A DNA stretch of 12,966 nt from Candidatus Parvarchaeota archaeon (lineage in GTDB: Archaea; Nanobdellota; Nanobdellia; CSSed11-243R1), in contig PWUQ01000063.1 in assembly GCA_003563585.1 (NCBI GenBank), forward strand, positions 1 through 12,966, given 5' to 3'. Made by a program: the position numbers and the translations under genes. Shown here in pieces: positions 1 through 6,225 of the stretch (position 1 is its first letter; each line of letters opens with the position of its first letter). The notes under the pieces are model-generated. The model was not told the DNA's origin and did no database searches. It saw nothing but the letters and a program-made list of their open reading frames with translations.

Positions 1-269
1 AACTTGCGCGCGTCGTGATTTCCCAAAATAGAAACATAAGAATTATTTTCTTCATTTAATTCTACACTTTCATAAATATCTCTTGAATATATTCCTGAGT
101 TGTCTCCTAAATTGACAACAGTGTGTGCTCCAAACAGAAGTTCCTCAAGCGTTTTTTTCAAACCAAGAAGAGCTCTTTCATCAAAATCTATATTCTTGTT
201 ATTATTTAAATAAAAATCGGCATGCGTATCCGAAAAAATATTTCCTTCAAAAGCAATTCCCCCACTCAT
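1..269 (-). CDS. Calcineurin-like metallophosphoesterase, N-terminal part (cut by window edge)
   Basis: Reading from an ATG at 269 to the left edge gives 89 residues without a stop; the rest lies outside the window. Three metal-binding motifs of the calcineurin-like phosphoesterase superfamily appear in the right order: SDTH (D14, H16), LGDN (D56) and GNHD (N84, H85, D86). In this family these residues hold a two-metal centre that hydrolyses phosphomono- or diesters. The substrate cannot be told from this part; members include nucleases of the Mre11 type, nucleotide phosphodiesterases and protein phosphatases. There is no signal peptide, so it is probably cytoplasmic. No Shine-Dalgarno precedes the start, and a TATA-like box lies 26 nt upstream, which suggests a leaderless mRNA. 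It is divergent from the gene at 379. The superfamily call is solid; the subfamily is unknown. Confidence 0.85.
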   Translation of the reverse strand, partial: MSGGIAFEGNIFSDTHADFYLNNNKNIDFDERALLGLKKTLEELLFGAHTVVNLGDNSGIYSRDIYESVELNEENNSYVSILGNHDARK

Positions 270-291
270 TACTTATTTTTAAATCGTTTCT

Positions 292-299
292 TATTTAAA
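292..299 (-). promoter_or_regulatory. TATA-like box for the metallophosphoesterase gene
   Basis: On the minus strand this reads TTTAAATA, centred 26-27 nt upstream of the ATG at 269. That is the expected distance from an archaeal TATA box to a transcription start, so the mRNA would begin at or next to the start codon. No Shine-Dalgarno lies in between, which agrees. Confidence 0.5.
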
Positions 300-350
300 C
301 AGATTTGTATACTGCAGGATTTATTTTCAATAAATCTAATTTGAAAAAGC

Positions 351-358
351 TTTTTAAT
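351..358 (+). promoter_or_regulatory. TATA-like box for the gene at 379
   Basis: TTTTTAAT is centred about 25 nt before the ATG at 379 and follows a purine-rich GAAAAAGC that could serve as the TFB recognition element. No Shine-Dalgarno is visible before the start, so a leaderless transcript is likely. The box shares the 109-nt divergent intergenic region with the promoter of the metallophosphoesterase. Confidence 0.45.
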
Positions 359-378
359 TACAAATTTATTCTTAAACT

Positions 379-1560
379 ATGGTAAAAATGACAAAAAAAG
401 GACAAAATGCTCTGCCAGTAATATTATTGGCTATGGCGGGATTAATGCTTTTTTATTTAATTATGGTTCATCCTATGGAAAGAGCTAAAATCTTAGAACC
501 TATCAATGGGGAGCTTGTAGAAGAAGCGGAGGGCTTGATTTTCAGCAGTGGGAGAATTGTCGAAGTCGGACAGGCGACGGGCGAAACCGTGTTTGGATAT
601 AACATGGGCAATGTATATGTTGCTTATCCCGTAGTTGAAAGAACTTTGAGTTCTACTCAGATTAATCCAAGTGCGTCAATATTTAGAAATGACGTGAACA
701 TATTCAATGTGGACATAGACACAGAAAACACAAAGGAAGTTGTGTTAATATTAAATACCACAGAAATAAGAGGCTCACCTTCAATTTCAGTTTTTATTAA
801 CGAAACAAGAATATTCGAACAAAGATTGAGTCTGGGTGAGACTGAAGTAACAATTCCGGCAAGACTTCTGGAAGAGGATAAAAGCATTAAGCTGAGCTTC
901 AATCATGACGGATATTTCTGGAGCCGTCCTTCTGCAGAGATTGAATTGGAAATAGTCAGAGCGTATTATAGCGCAGAGAAACCTACAGAGACTAGGATAA
1001 TTCCATTAAGCGAAGGAAACATTATGGGAACTGAGATACATCTTTCATTTTTTGTTGAGGAAGCTATTCCGGAAGGAGAATTCATAGTAAAGATAAATGA
1101 TGTCATACTGCATTCAGAAACTTTTGAGAGTGAAGGAGTAATCATCTTGAAAGAAAGAATCGACGACAGCGGAATAAAAGTTGGAGATAACAGGTTTGTT
1201 TTTGAAGCTGACAGAGGAGGAGTTTACAACCTGACAAATTTCAGAATGGAATTCATCGCGGCAGACACACCTCCAAGCCAGCATGTTTATTCATTCAACA
1301 TAGAAAAGGAAGATTTGGAATCATTTGAAGACATCGTGTTAGGAATAAAAATAAATAGAATAATCAAGCCGGGTTATGTCTCAGTCCAGATAGGAACAGA
1401 CGGCCCAATTCATTATTTGAGTCAGGAAGAACTTGTTGCGGGTTCATGGAGTTACATCACACTCAACAGGTATTATTTGAGAGAACTGGACAACAAGATA
1501 ACAGTTAGCTCCCCAACAGGACGATACAGATTAGATGGCTTCATGGTTTTCCTACGGTGA
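379..1560 (+). CDS. Membrane-anchored extracellular protein with three repeated beta-rich units
   Basis: A protein of 393 residues that I do not recognise by name. Residues 5-10 (TKKGQN) precede one hydrophobic stretch at about 11-30. A KKGQ just before the hydrophobic helix resembles archaeal class III (pilin-like) signal sequences, which are cleaved after G, but an uncleaved anchor is equally possible. The rest looks extracellular and beta-rich. Three units of about 90 residues can be laid over each other (about 108-198, 205-297 and 302-393). Each has strands ending in a G-x-hydrophobic-x-V-x-I segment (SPSISVFIN, GEFIVKIN, GYVSVQIG) and a late (K/N)-x-I/F stretch before a Gly-Tyr (DGYF, GGVY, TGRY). 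There are no cysteines. ATG at 379 is chosen for its distance from the TATA-like box; ATG at 388 is an alternative. G+C is clearly higher than in the genes to the right (27 of 60 bases at 1381-1440). Role is probably cell-surface or adhesion-like; this is inference. Confidence 0.7.
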   Translation: MVKMTKKGQNALPVILLAMAGLMLFYLIMVHPMERAKILEPINGELVEEAEGLIFSSGRIVEVGQATGETVFGYNMGNVYVAYPVVERTLSSTQINPSASIFRNDVNIFNVDIDTENTKEVVLILNTTEIRGSPSISVFINETRIFEQRLSLGETEVTIPARLLEEDKSIKLSFNHDGYFWSRPSAEIELEIVRAYYSAEKPTETRIIPLSEGNIMGTEIHLSFFVEEAIPEGEFIVKINDVILHSETFESEGVIILKERIDDSGIKVGDNRFVFEADRGGVYNLTNFRMEFIAADTPPSQHVYSFNIEKEDLESFEDIVLGIKINRIIKPGYVSVQIGTDGPIHYLSQEELVAGSWSYITLNRYYLRELDNKITVSSPTGRYRLDGFMVFLR

Positions 1561-1570
1561 AGTATAAAAT

Positions 1571-1581
1571 CTTATATATAA
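1571..1581 (+). promoter_or_regulatory. TATA box for the ART-like gene
   Basis: The stretch CTTATATATAA is centred about 25 nt before the GTG at 1601. It is the best TATA match in the window. It supports a leaderless transcript starting at that GTG, which otherwise has no ribosome binding site. Confidence 0.6.
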
Positions 1582-1600
1582 TCAAACAATATCGAATAAA

Positions 1601-3394
1601 GTGGAAAAGTTAGTATTTAATAGAAAGGATATAGAAAAAATTTCAAATGAAGCTTTAGATAAAGTTGGAAATTTATTAGAAAAAGAATACACAGATCACA
1701 TTAAATGGATTCATAATTATTTAAAAAAAACAAAAGACATTTCTCAAGTTGTAAATTCGTTTGTTTTCCATTTGGGAAATCAAATGTACGGTAAAAAATG
1801 GAAAGATTCTGTAATGAAGGATTATCATGTAATATTAAGTTCTATAAGTACTTCTCAATTCACATTTGAAGCTATGTTAAGAGAACTTTTTGTTAAATTA
1901 GGAAACTACGAAATAGCGTATAATATAAAAAATGGTGAAAATAATTTTAAAAGTTCTAAGATTAGAAAAGAATTTATTTATTACTTAGAGGGATGGTTTA
2001 AAGAATTAGAAAATAAATATGAATCTGAGAAAGGGTATAAAGAAAGGGTAGATGAATGTATATTAAAAATCAATAAAGATAAAAACAGGTTTATAAGAGG
2101 CGTTGTTATCTTAGCCATATCTACTTTGCTTTCTAATGTTGCTATGTTAATAATAAAAAAGAGTAAATATGTCATTGATGACATAAGAAACAAAATAAAT
2201 TATATTTATAAAAATTATAAAAAAATAGAAGATAAATATGAGTACCTAAAAAGAAATAAATTAATTGGATGTATATTATTCAGAGGTATGAGGATAAATG
2301 CTGATAAGCTATATGATTACGCAAAAAACGGTTTTGTACCTAAAGGAACTTCATGGGCGAGTGAATTAAAAATAGCTAAAAATTTTGCAATGTATCAAAG
2401 TGTTGAAGTTGCTTCTTGGATGAGAGGAGAAGGAGAAAGATGGCCTGATTACAAATCTTATCAAGAGATAATAAAAAATATTATTAAAAGTTTTGAAGAA
2501 CCTGGGATGGGTGGTCAAAATTCTTTTAGTGTTAGTATCAAAAGATTCAGAGTTACTTTAAAAGATTTTATCAAGATTTATGAATTTATAAAAAAAATGG
2601 AATACTTTTTTAAAGATTCGAAAGTAAAATTTTACGACGAATTTCAATTTTCTGATATTGAAGCAATAATTAATTATAATCTTTTTCAAGAAAAAAATTC
2701 AAAAGATTCATTATTGTTCCTCGGTTATCTTAGAAAACTCCCTGAAGAAAAGGAAAAGAGGATACCAACCGAATTTGAAACAATATTTTTACCGAATAAG
2801 ATTGAATTGAGTAATGAATATATAGACATAACTTTAAAAGAATTATTCTTTGAATTCGATTATGGTGGAGATTTCAAAGTTGATAGAAAGTTGGTAAGTA
2901 AAATAGTTTTAGAAATAGCAAAAGGTAATTTAGAATATGCAAAAAAAATAAATCTTTCATTAATTTTAAATTCGGAATTAGAAAAAATAACAAAATCAGT
3001 ATTTTATTTTTACAAAGAATTTTTTAATGTTTTAAAATCTAATATAAAATATGAAGAAGCAGGAAACACTAATGGTCTTTTAAATAGTTATAAACAAATT
3101 TTAAAGAAAGAATATTCTAAAATAATGTCTCAAATTAAAAACCCAGAAAATTCTAGTGAATTTATAATAAATGTTTTAGATTCTTTGATTCATACCGATG
3201 ATACTGTTGGGGAAATCTTTGAGAATGTAGTTGATAAATATAAAATTGATTTTAAAAATGACGAATTAATGAATGTATATGAAACATATATAAACAAACT
3301 AAAAAAAATACGAAATATGTGTTCTAAAGGAAAAATTGAAAATACTAAACTTTTTATTGATGAAATAAAACAACTTGAAAAAATAGTAGAATAA
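1601..3394 (+). CDS. Putative ADP-ribosyltransferase (R-S-E class) with large flanking helical regions
   Basis: A protein of 597 residues, very rich in Lys, Asn, Ile and Glu. The GTG start is chosen because a TATA box lies 25 nt upstream and the first in-frame ATG is only at residue 62. Three segments match, in order, the core motifs of arginine-type ADP-ribosyltransferases: LFRGM at 226-230 (R228, NAD-binding Arg), GF.PKGTSWAS at 244-254 followed by IAKNFA (258-263), equivalent to the usual STS motif and its trailing helix, and EFETIFLP at 391-398, equivalent to the catalytic E-x-E (E391, E393) in an 'ExEvLLP'-type strand. These enzymes transfer ADP-ribose from NAD to proteins or other targets. 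Odd points: TS replaces STS, and about 140 residues separate motifs 2 and 3, more than usual. There is no signal peptide, but residues 166-185 are strongly hydrophobic. The region before 220 and the C-terminal 180 residues are predicted helical and match nothing I know. G+C is very low. Fold call moderate; target unknown. Confidence 0.6.
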   Translation: MEKLVFNRKDIEKISNEALDKVGNLLEKEYTDHIKWIHNYLKKTKDISQVVNSFVFHLGNQMYGKKWKDSVMKDYHVILSSISTSQFTFEAMLRELFVKLGNYEIAYNIKNGENNFKSSKIRKEFIYYLEGWFKELENKYESEKGYKERVDECILKINKDKNRFIRGVVILAISTLLSNVAMLIIKKSKYVIDDIRNKINYIYKNYKKIEDKYEYLKRNKLIGCILFRGMRINADKLYDYAKNGFVPKGTSWASELKIAKNFAMYQSVEVASWMRGEGERWPDYKSYQEIIKNIIKSFEEPGMGGQNSFSVSIKRFRVTLKDFIKIYEFIKKMEYFFKDSKVKFYDEFQFSDIEAIINYNLFQEKNSKDSLLFLGYLRKLPEEKEKRIPTEFETIFLPNKIELSNEYIDITLKELFFEFDYGGDFKVDRKLVSKIVLEIAKGNLEYAKKINLSLILNSELEKITKSVFYFYKEFFNVLKSNIKYEEAGNTNGLLNSYKQILKKEYSKIMSQIKNPENSSEFIINVLDSLIHTDDTVGEIFENVVDKYKIDFKNDELMNVYETYINKLKKIRNMCSKGKIENTKLFIDEIKQLEKIVE

Positions 3395-3396
3395 AT

Positions 3397-3406
3397 TAAT
3401 TTTTTG
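3397..3406 (+). terminator. T-run downstream of the ART-like gene
   Basis: Six consecutive T (3400-3405) follow the stop codon of the ART-like gene by only five bases. A short T-run on the coding strand is enough for archaeal termination. A new TATA box follows at 3447, which fits a transcript end here. Confidence 0.35.
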
Positions 3407-3446
3407 ATAAAAACAGTAAAATATATAATCACTATTAAATAGTAAA

Positions 3447-3456
3447 GTATATAAAC
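3447..3456 (+). promoter_or_regulatory. TATA box for the two-gene unknown unit
   Basis: GTATATAAAC preceded by AGTAAA gives a good archaeal TATA box. Start of transcription would fall near 3476, leaving a 5' leader of about 14 nt that holds just the Shine-Dalgarno of the gene at 3490. Confidence 0.55.
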
Positions 3457-3477
3457 AGTTGGTGTGTTTAATAATCA

Positions 3478-3484
3478 GAGGTGG
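3478..3484 (+). promoter_or_regulatory. Ribosome binding site deciding the start at 3490
   Basis: GAGGTGG matches the archaeal anti-Shine-Dalgarno and lies five bases before the ATG at 3490. The in-frame GTG at 3481 falls inside this site, so it is part of the binding site and not the start codon. Confidence 0.7.
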
Positions 3485-3489
3485 TATAT

Positions 3490-4077
3490 ATGTTTGAAAA
3501 GATAATACAAAAAATACAAAAACTTAATCCAAAAGATTATCTTGAAATGAAGGCGGCAGAATGGGAAGAAAAATTATCTTGTGGTTATGGAGATTTAACT
3601 GAAAAAGAGAGGATGGAATTAGGTATAAAGAAAGAATATGATTATGATAGAGGCGCAGAAGCAATTACATCTGTAGAACCTAGAAATTACGAAGAGTTCA
3701 TATATTTAGAGGGAGATAAAATTAAGAATCCTAGTTCGGGATATCTAAAAAAAATAGTTGATGAAATTCCTTGGCAGGAAGATCTTAGAGAAGCAAAGAT
3801 AAAATCTGGATTAAATCCCGACAAATCAACAAGAGAACAAGTTAGATATGAAACCAAAGATGAATTCGTAGATAGAAAAACAAAGGATGTGTTGAAACGT
3901 AATGGATTCAGAAGATTAGAAGATTTAGAAAATCCGGACGATTCGATTATAGGAAGGGTTTCTGCAGAAAATACAAAGGAAAGAATAGAAAATCTAAAGT
4001 ATGACGATGATAGATACTACGAATGGAGAGAATTAGTTAGAGGTACTAATGAATTGGGAACAAATTATATTGAATAA
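3490..4077 (+). CDS. Unknown charged soluble protein, 195 aa
   Basis: I do not recognise this protein. With the ATG at 3490 it has 195 residues, no signal peptide and no membrane segment, and is dense in Glu, Asp, Lys and Arg. It looks cytoplasmic and largely helical. Visible landmarks are PKDYLEMKAAEWEEKL at 14-29, a single Cys at 31, GRVSAENTKERIENLK at 155-170 and a tyrosine/acid-rich stretch YDDDRYYEWR at 171-180. It has its own TATA box and a strong Shine-Dalgarno, and is followed after 29 nt by the small gene at 4107, so the two are probably co-transcribed. It lies directly downstream of the ART-like gene in the same orientation. A role as partner, substrate or immunity factor of that enzyme is possible but rests only on position. 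Confidence 0.7.
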   Translation: MFEKIIQKIQKLNPKDYLEMKAAEWEEKLSCGYGDLTEKERMELGIKKEYDYDRGAEAITSVEPRNYEEFIYLEGDKIKNPSSGYLKKIVDEIPWQEDLREAKIKSGLNPDKSTREQVRYETKDEFVDRKTKDVLKRNGFRRLEDLENPDDSIIGRVSAENTKERIENLKYDDDRYYEWRELVRGTNELGTNYIE

Positions 4078-4093
4078 ATTTAAAAAATAAAAA

Positions 4094-4101
4094 GGAGGTG
4101 A
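4094..4101 (+). promoter_or_regulatory. Full-length Shine-Dalgarno deciding the start at 4107
   Basis: GGAGGTGA is an uninterrupted eight-base match to the archaeal 16S 3' end and lies five bases before the ATG at 4107. It overlaps the in-frame GTG at 4098, which is therefore unlikely to be the start. It is the longest such match in the window and points to strong translation. Confidence 0.75.
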
Positions 4102-4106
4102 GAAAA

Positions 4107-4418
4107 ATGGAACTCGAAAAGATATTGGGTTCTCAAGGAGAATCTAAAAACGAGAATGAAATAAATATTGGTAACGGCACTATAATCATGAGAGGGAAAA
4201 TATTAAACGACTCTGGTTATTTACCCCAATTCAGAAACATTTTATCAGATAAAACAGATTTAGATAAAAACGATGATTCAGAAATGAAATATTTATTAGG
4301 CAAAAAAGGCGACGAAGAGAATGTAACTAAGATAAACATTGGAGATAGATGTTTTATATATAGAACTGATTTAAGTTCTCTGGCAAGATACAACCCAAGA
4401 TATGAAAATAGGACATGA
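4107..4418 (+). CDS. Unknown small protein made of two copies of a ~41-residue unit, 103 aa
   Basis: No known family recognised. From the ATG at 4107 the product has 103 residues, no signal peptide and no membrane segment. It is an internal duplication: residues 4-44 and 60-101 align along their length. Shared positions are (I/L)LG-x-x-G-(E/D) at the start (LGSQGE; LGKKGD), then an Asn, then INIG followed by N/D (19-23 and 76-80), an x-I-x-R segment (IIMR; FIYR), and an ending of Tyr-x-Pro-x-(F/Y)-x-N (38-44; 95-101). A linker of about 15 polar and acidic residues separates the copies. The unit probably forms a small beta-rich fold. It follows the gene at 3490 by 29 nt with a near-ideal ribosome binding site, so the pair is likely co-expressed. 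Function unknown. Confidence 0.7.
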   Translation: MELEKILGSQGESKNENEINIGNGTIIMRGKILNDSGYLPQFRNILSDKTDLDKNDDSEMKYLLGKKGDEENVTKINIGDRCFIYRTDLSSLARYNPRYENRT

Positions 4419-4448
4419 ATAAATTGAGAATTTATTTCTTATTTTTTC
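4418..4448 (+). terminator. Hairpin plus T-rich tract ending the small two-gene unit
   Basis: AATAAAT (4418-4424) and ATTTATT (4430-4436) form a seven-base stem with a five-base loop directly after the stop codon. A T-rich tract with a run of six T follows. The stem is AT-only and weak, but T-rich tracts alone can end archaeal transcripts. It sits between two differently organised units. Confidence 0.45.
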
Positions 4449-4483
4449 TATTGTTATCGCTGTTTCTATTGAATACTTAAAAG

Positions 4484-4499
4484 TAACTTATTTAAGTTA
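4484..4499. promoter_or_regulatory. Palindrome overlapping the envelope-operon promoter
   Basis: TAACTTA and TAAGTTA are exact inverted copies separated by TT. The site lies immediately before and overlaps a TATA-like TTAAAAATT (4497-4505), whose centre is 25 nt from the ATG at 4526. A dimeric regulator bound here would block TBP/TFB. AT-rich palindromes are common by chance in such DNA, so confidence is low. Confidence 0.3.
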
Positions 4500-4505
4500 A
4501 AAATT
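4497..4505 (+). promoter_or_regulatory. TATA-like box for the envelope operon
   Basis: TTAAAAATT is centred about 25 nt before the ATG at 4526. That gene has no Shine-Dalgarno, so a leaderless transcript starting at 4526 is the simplest reading. The match is weaker than those at 1571 and 3447. Confidence 0.35.
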
Positions 4506-4525
4506 ACTAAAAAAATTGGATAAAA

Positions 4526-4960
4526 ATGGGACTTAGCGATGCAATAAAGAGGATGAAAGATAGGCGTGGTATCAATAAAAAATATAGAGCTACGATGAGG
4601 GGGGCAAAAAAACTAGAAAAAAAGTCAAAACAACAAAGCAAATTGGGCGATAAAATGATTAAAGCGGATTTATCGCAACAGAGTGTGGATTGGAAAGCAC
4701 AAAAACGTGCTGAAAAAGAAAGTTTGCGTGGAATGAGGAGTAGGGCAAGACGTCAAAAATTATCCGCATTTATGGTTATAGTCCCTACTATTTTAATTAT
4801 AATTTTTATCATAGCTATCGCCATAACTGCTATAAGTGGAATATGGTTATCAACAGCATTATATTTAATTGGGTTGATAGTATTCATTTATTTAATATAT
4901 TTTAAAGAAAGTATTGGTGGATATGGAAATTCGTATGGTGGTTCATATGAAGATTATTAG
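4526..4960 (+). CDS. Small membrane protein: basic N-terminal region, two membrane helices, Gly/Tyr-rich tail
   Basis: A 144-residue protein that I do not recognise. Residues 1-80 are strongly basic (many Lys/Arg, e.g. RSRARRQK at 71-78) and probably helical. Two hydrophobic segments follow, about 81-106 and 108-126, joined by a very short turn, so both ends should lie on the same side. The basic N-terminus predicts the cytoplasm by the positive-inside rule. The tail 131-144 is rich in Gly and Tyr (GGYGNSYGGSYEDY). It is the first gene of the envelope operon and is followed by a gene whose start lies 12 nt past its stop. The context suggests a membrane platform or accessory protein for the secreted products; this is inference. 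No Shine-Dalgarno; probably leaderless. Confidence 0.7.
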   Translation: MGLSDAIKRMKDRRGINKKYRATMRGAKKLEKKSKQQSKLGDKMIKADLSQQSVDWKAQKRAEKESLRGMRSRARRQKLSAFMVIVPTILIIIFIIAIAITAISGIWLSTALYLIGLIVFIYLIYFKESIGGYGNSYGGSYEDY

Positions 4961-4961
4961 T

Positions 4962-4966
4962 GGTGA
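4962..4966 (+). promoter_or_regulatory. Ribosome binding site deciding the start at 4972
   Basis: GGTGA lies five bases before the ATG at 4972. The in-frame GTG at 4960 overlaps the preceding stop codon and has no such site, so the ATG is preferred. Confidence 0.6.
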
Positions 4967-4971
4967 ATCAG

Positions 4972-6225
4972 ATGAGTAGAACAAATGCGATTATGATAGC
5001 AATTGTTTGGTTAATCGCTGCAACTGCAATAACCATCTTCATAGGCAGTGCAGGAATGAGAGAGCCTCAACCTCTTATGGGAATAGGAACAAGAATAACT
5101 GAAGGATTTGGTTCGATCATGCAATTTCACCAATTTAGACTTTTATTGGATCAAATAACAGATCCTTTTGGAATTAGACCCACTCGAGGTGAGTATGAAG
5201 TAACTCCAGATAGACCAGTTCGTCCAGATCAAGCATTTGATATAGAGATACGGGGAACTGAAACGGTTTTATTGGATAGGGAAGGACTGATAACATTTGT
5301 AAAAGTAACAAACCAAGGAAGCACAACAATAGAAAGAATGGATGTCGAATTGGATTTGGGTTCTCCATTCAGTGGATGTGTTGAATTTAGTGGGGCGGAG
5401 TCAAAGTATGATTCTGATTTCGAAGTGAACGTATACAGCAACATAGATGTAATCACAAGTATACCACCAGGTTCTTCTAAAGAATTAGTCTTTAGAAATG
5501 GAAAGATACATATGGATTGTTTGTTAGCCAAGGTTGCAAGAACTTCATTTGATGCTAACACTCCAATTGGAGGTGTTAATTTAATTGCAACAGGAAGCAC
5601 AGTATATTCCACTGCATCTAGATTAGCAGTCGAGAGAATAGAACAGGAACAAGGAGAAATATTAATTAGAAATAATGTTTTAGTACAAAGGCCTACAGGT
5701 GCAATTTATCGTTCGGGAAGTGCAGTTACTATTGATTTAGATGTCGGAGTTCAACCAATCTTGGCACCTAGAGTAGGTGATGATTTAACCGTTGGATTAA
5801 TTATGAGATATATGAATGTAGGGAGAGGAGATATGATAGGAGAACCAATGTTATTCATAATAACACCAAGAGATTTTGGAAGGTGTCAACCCGCTGGTTT
5901 AGAAGCTCAGTGTAATAATGTAAATATTTTCACCTTTATGAGAGAAATAACCAGAACATATTCTCTAGGTAGAAATGTATTAGAAGTTACAGATTGGATG
6001 GAAGATATAAGCACTCAAAAGCGCACACATAACGTGTGTTATGTTTTAGAAGATGTAGAAGAATTTGATGTAGTTACTTGCACTGTAGATATACCTCCAA
6101 TAAGAACAACTGAAAAAAGACTAACAGATTACATCACTGTATTTGCTCTTTATGGTTATGAAAGAAGATCATCTAGGTTAGATATAAGAACCTGGTGTAC
6201 TTCAGATATGGATGATTGCGTATGA
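4972..6225 (+). CDS. Membrane-anchored extracellular beta-rich protein, paralog of the downstream lipoproteins
   Basis: From the ATG at 4972 the protein has 417 residues. A single hydrophobic helix at about 5-27 is an uncleaved anchor or signal peptide; there is no lipobox Cys. The rest is predicted extracellular and beta-rich with eight cysteines (136, 183, 305, 314, 356, 370, 409, 416), an even number that suggests disulfides. A first sandwich domain of CARDB-like type reads REGLITFVKVTNQGSTTI (103-120), followed by an IPPG turn (164-167). A second domain runs from about 240 and ends in strands around FALYGYE (391-397). The same layout (first domain, xPG turn, second domain, Y-x-Y strand near the end) is seen in the three lipoproteins downstream, so the four are probably old duplicates. 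Its stop overlaps the start of the next gene (ATGA). Function unknown. Confidence 0.7.
   Translation: MSRTNAIMIAIVWLIAATAITIFIGSAGMREPQPLMGIGTRITEGFGSIMQFHQFRLLLDQITDPFGIRPTRGEYEVTPDRPVRPDQAFDIEIRGTETVLLDREGLITFVKVTNQGSTTIERMDVELDLGSPFSGCVEFSGAESKYDSDFEVNVYSNIDVITSIPPGSSKELVFRNGKIHMDCLLAKVARTSFDANTPIGGVNLIATGSTVYSTASRLAVERIEQEQGEILIRNNVLVQRPTGAIYRSGSAVTIDLDVGVQPILAPRVGDDLTVGLIMRYMNVGRGDMIGEPMLFIITPRDFGRCQPAGLEAQCNNVNIFTFMREITRTYSLGRNVLEVTDWMEDISTQKRTHNVCYVLEDVEEFDVVTCTVDIPPIRTTEKRLTDYITVFALYGYERRSSRLDIRTWCTSDMDDCV

Noticed and set aside
2429..2439. E-G-E at residues 277-279 of the ART-like protein as the catalytic E-x-E
   Set aside because: It follows the TSW motif too closely and is not in a strand-like context. 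EFETIFLP at 391-398 matches the family pattern better.
3395..3489. Repeated TATATA-like and TAAA motifs as a small repeat array or attachment site
   Set aside because: No exact repeat unit longer than a few bases is present. The stretch is explained by a T-run terminator and one TATA box.
4419..4525. Possible small RNA gene in the gap before 4526
   Set aside because: Only a weak AT hairpin, a T-rich tract and promoter-like sequence are seen. Nothing indicates a stable structured RNA.
5229..5612. Minus-strand open frame of 127 codons
   Set aside because: It lies antisense within the membrane-anchored protein gene, has no ribosome binding site or promoter, and its translation looks like a reverse shadow.
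6024..6044. Nested inverted repeats (CACAC/GTGTG and ACATAAC/GTTATGT) inside the gene at 4972
   Set aside because: They lie in the middle of a well-supported coding region and encode ordinary residues. Stems of 5-7 bases are expected by chance.
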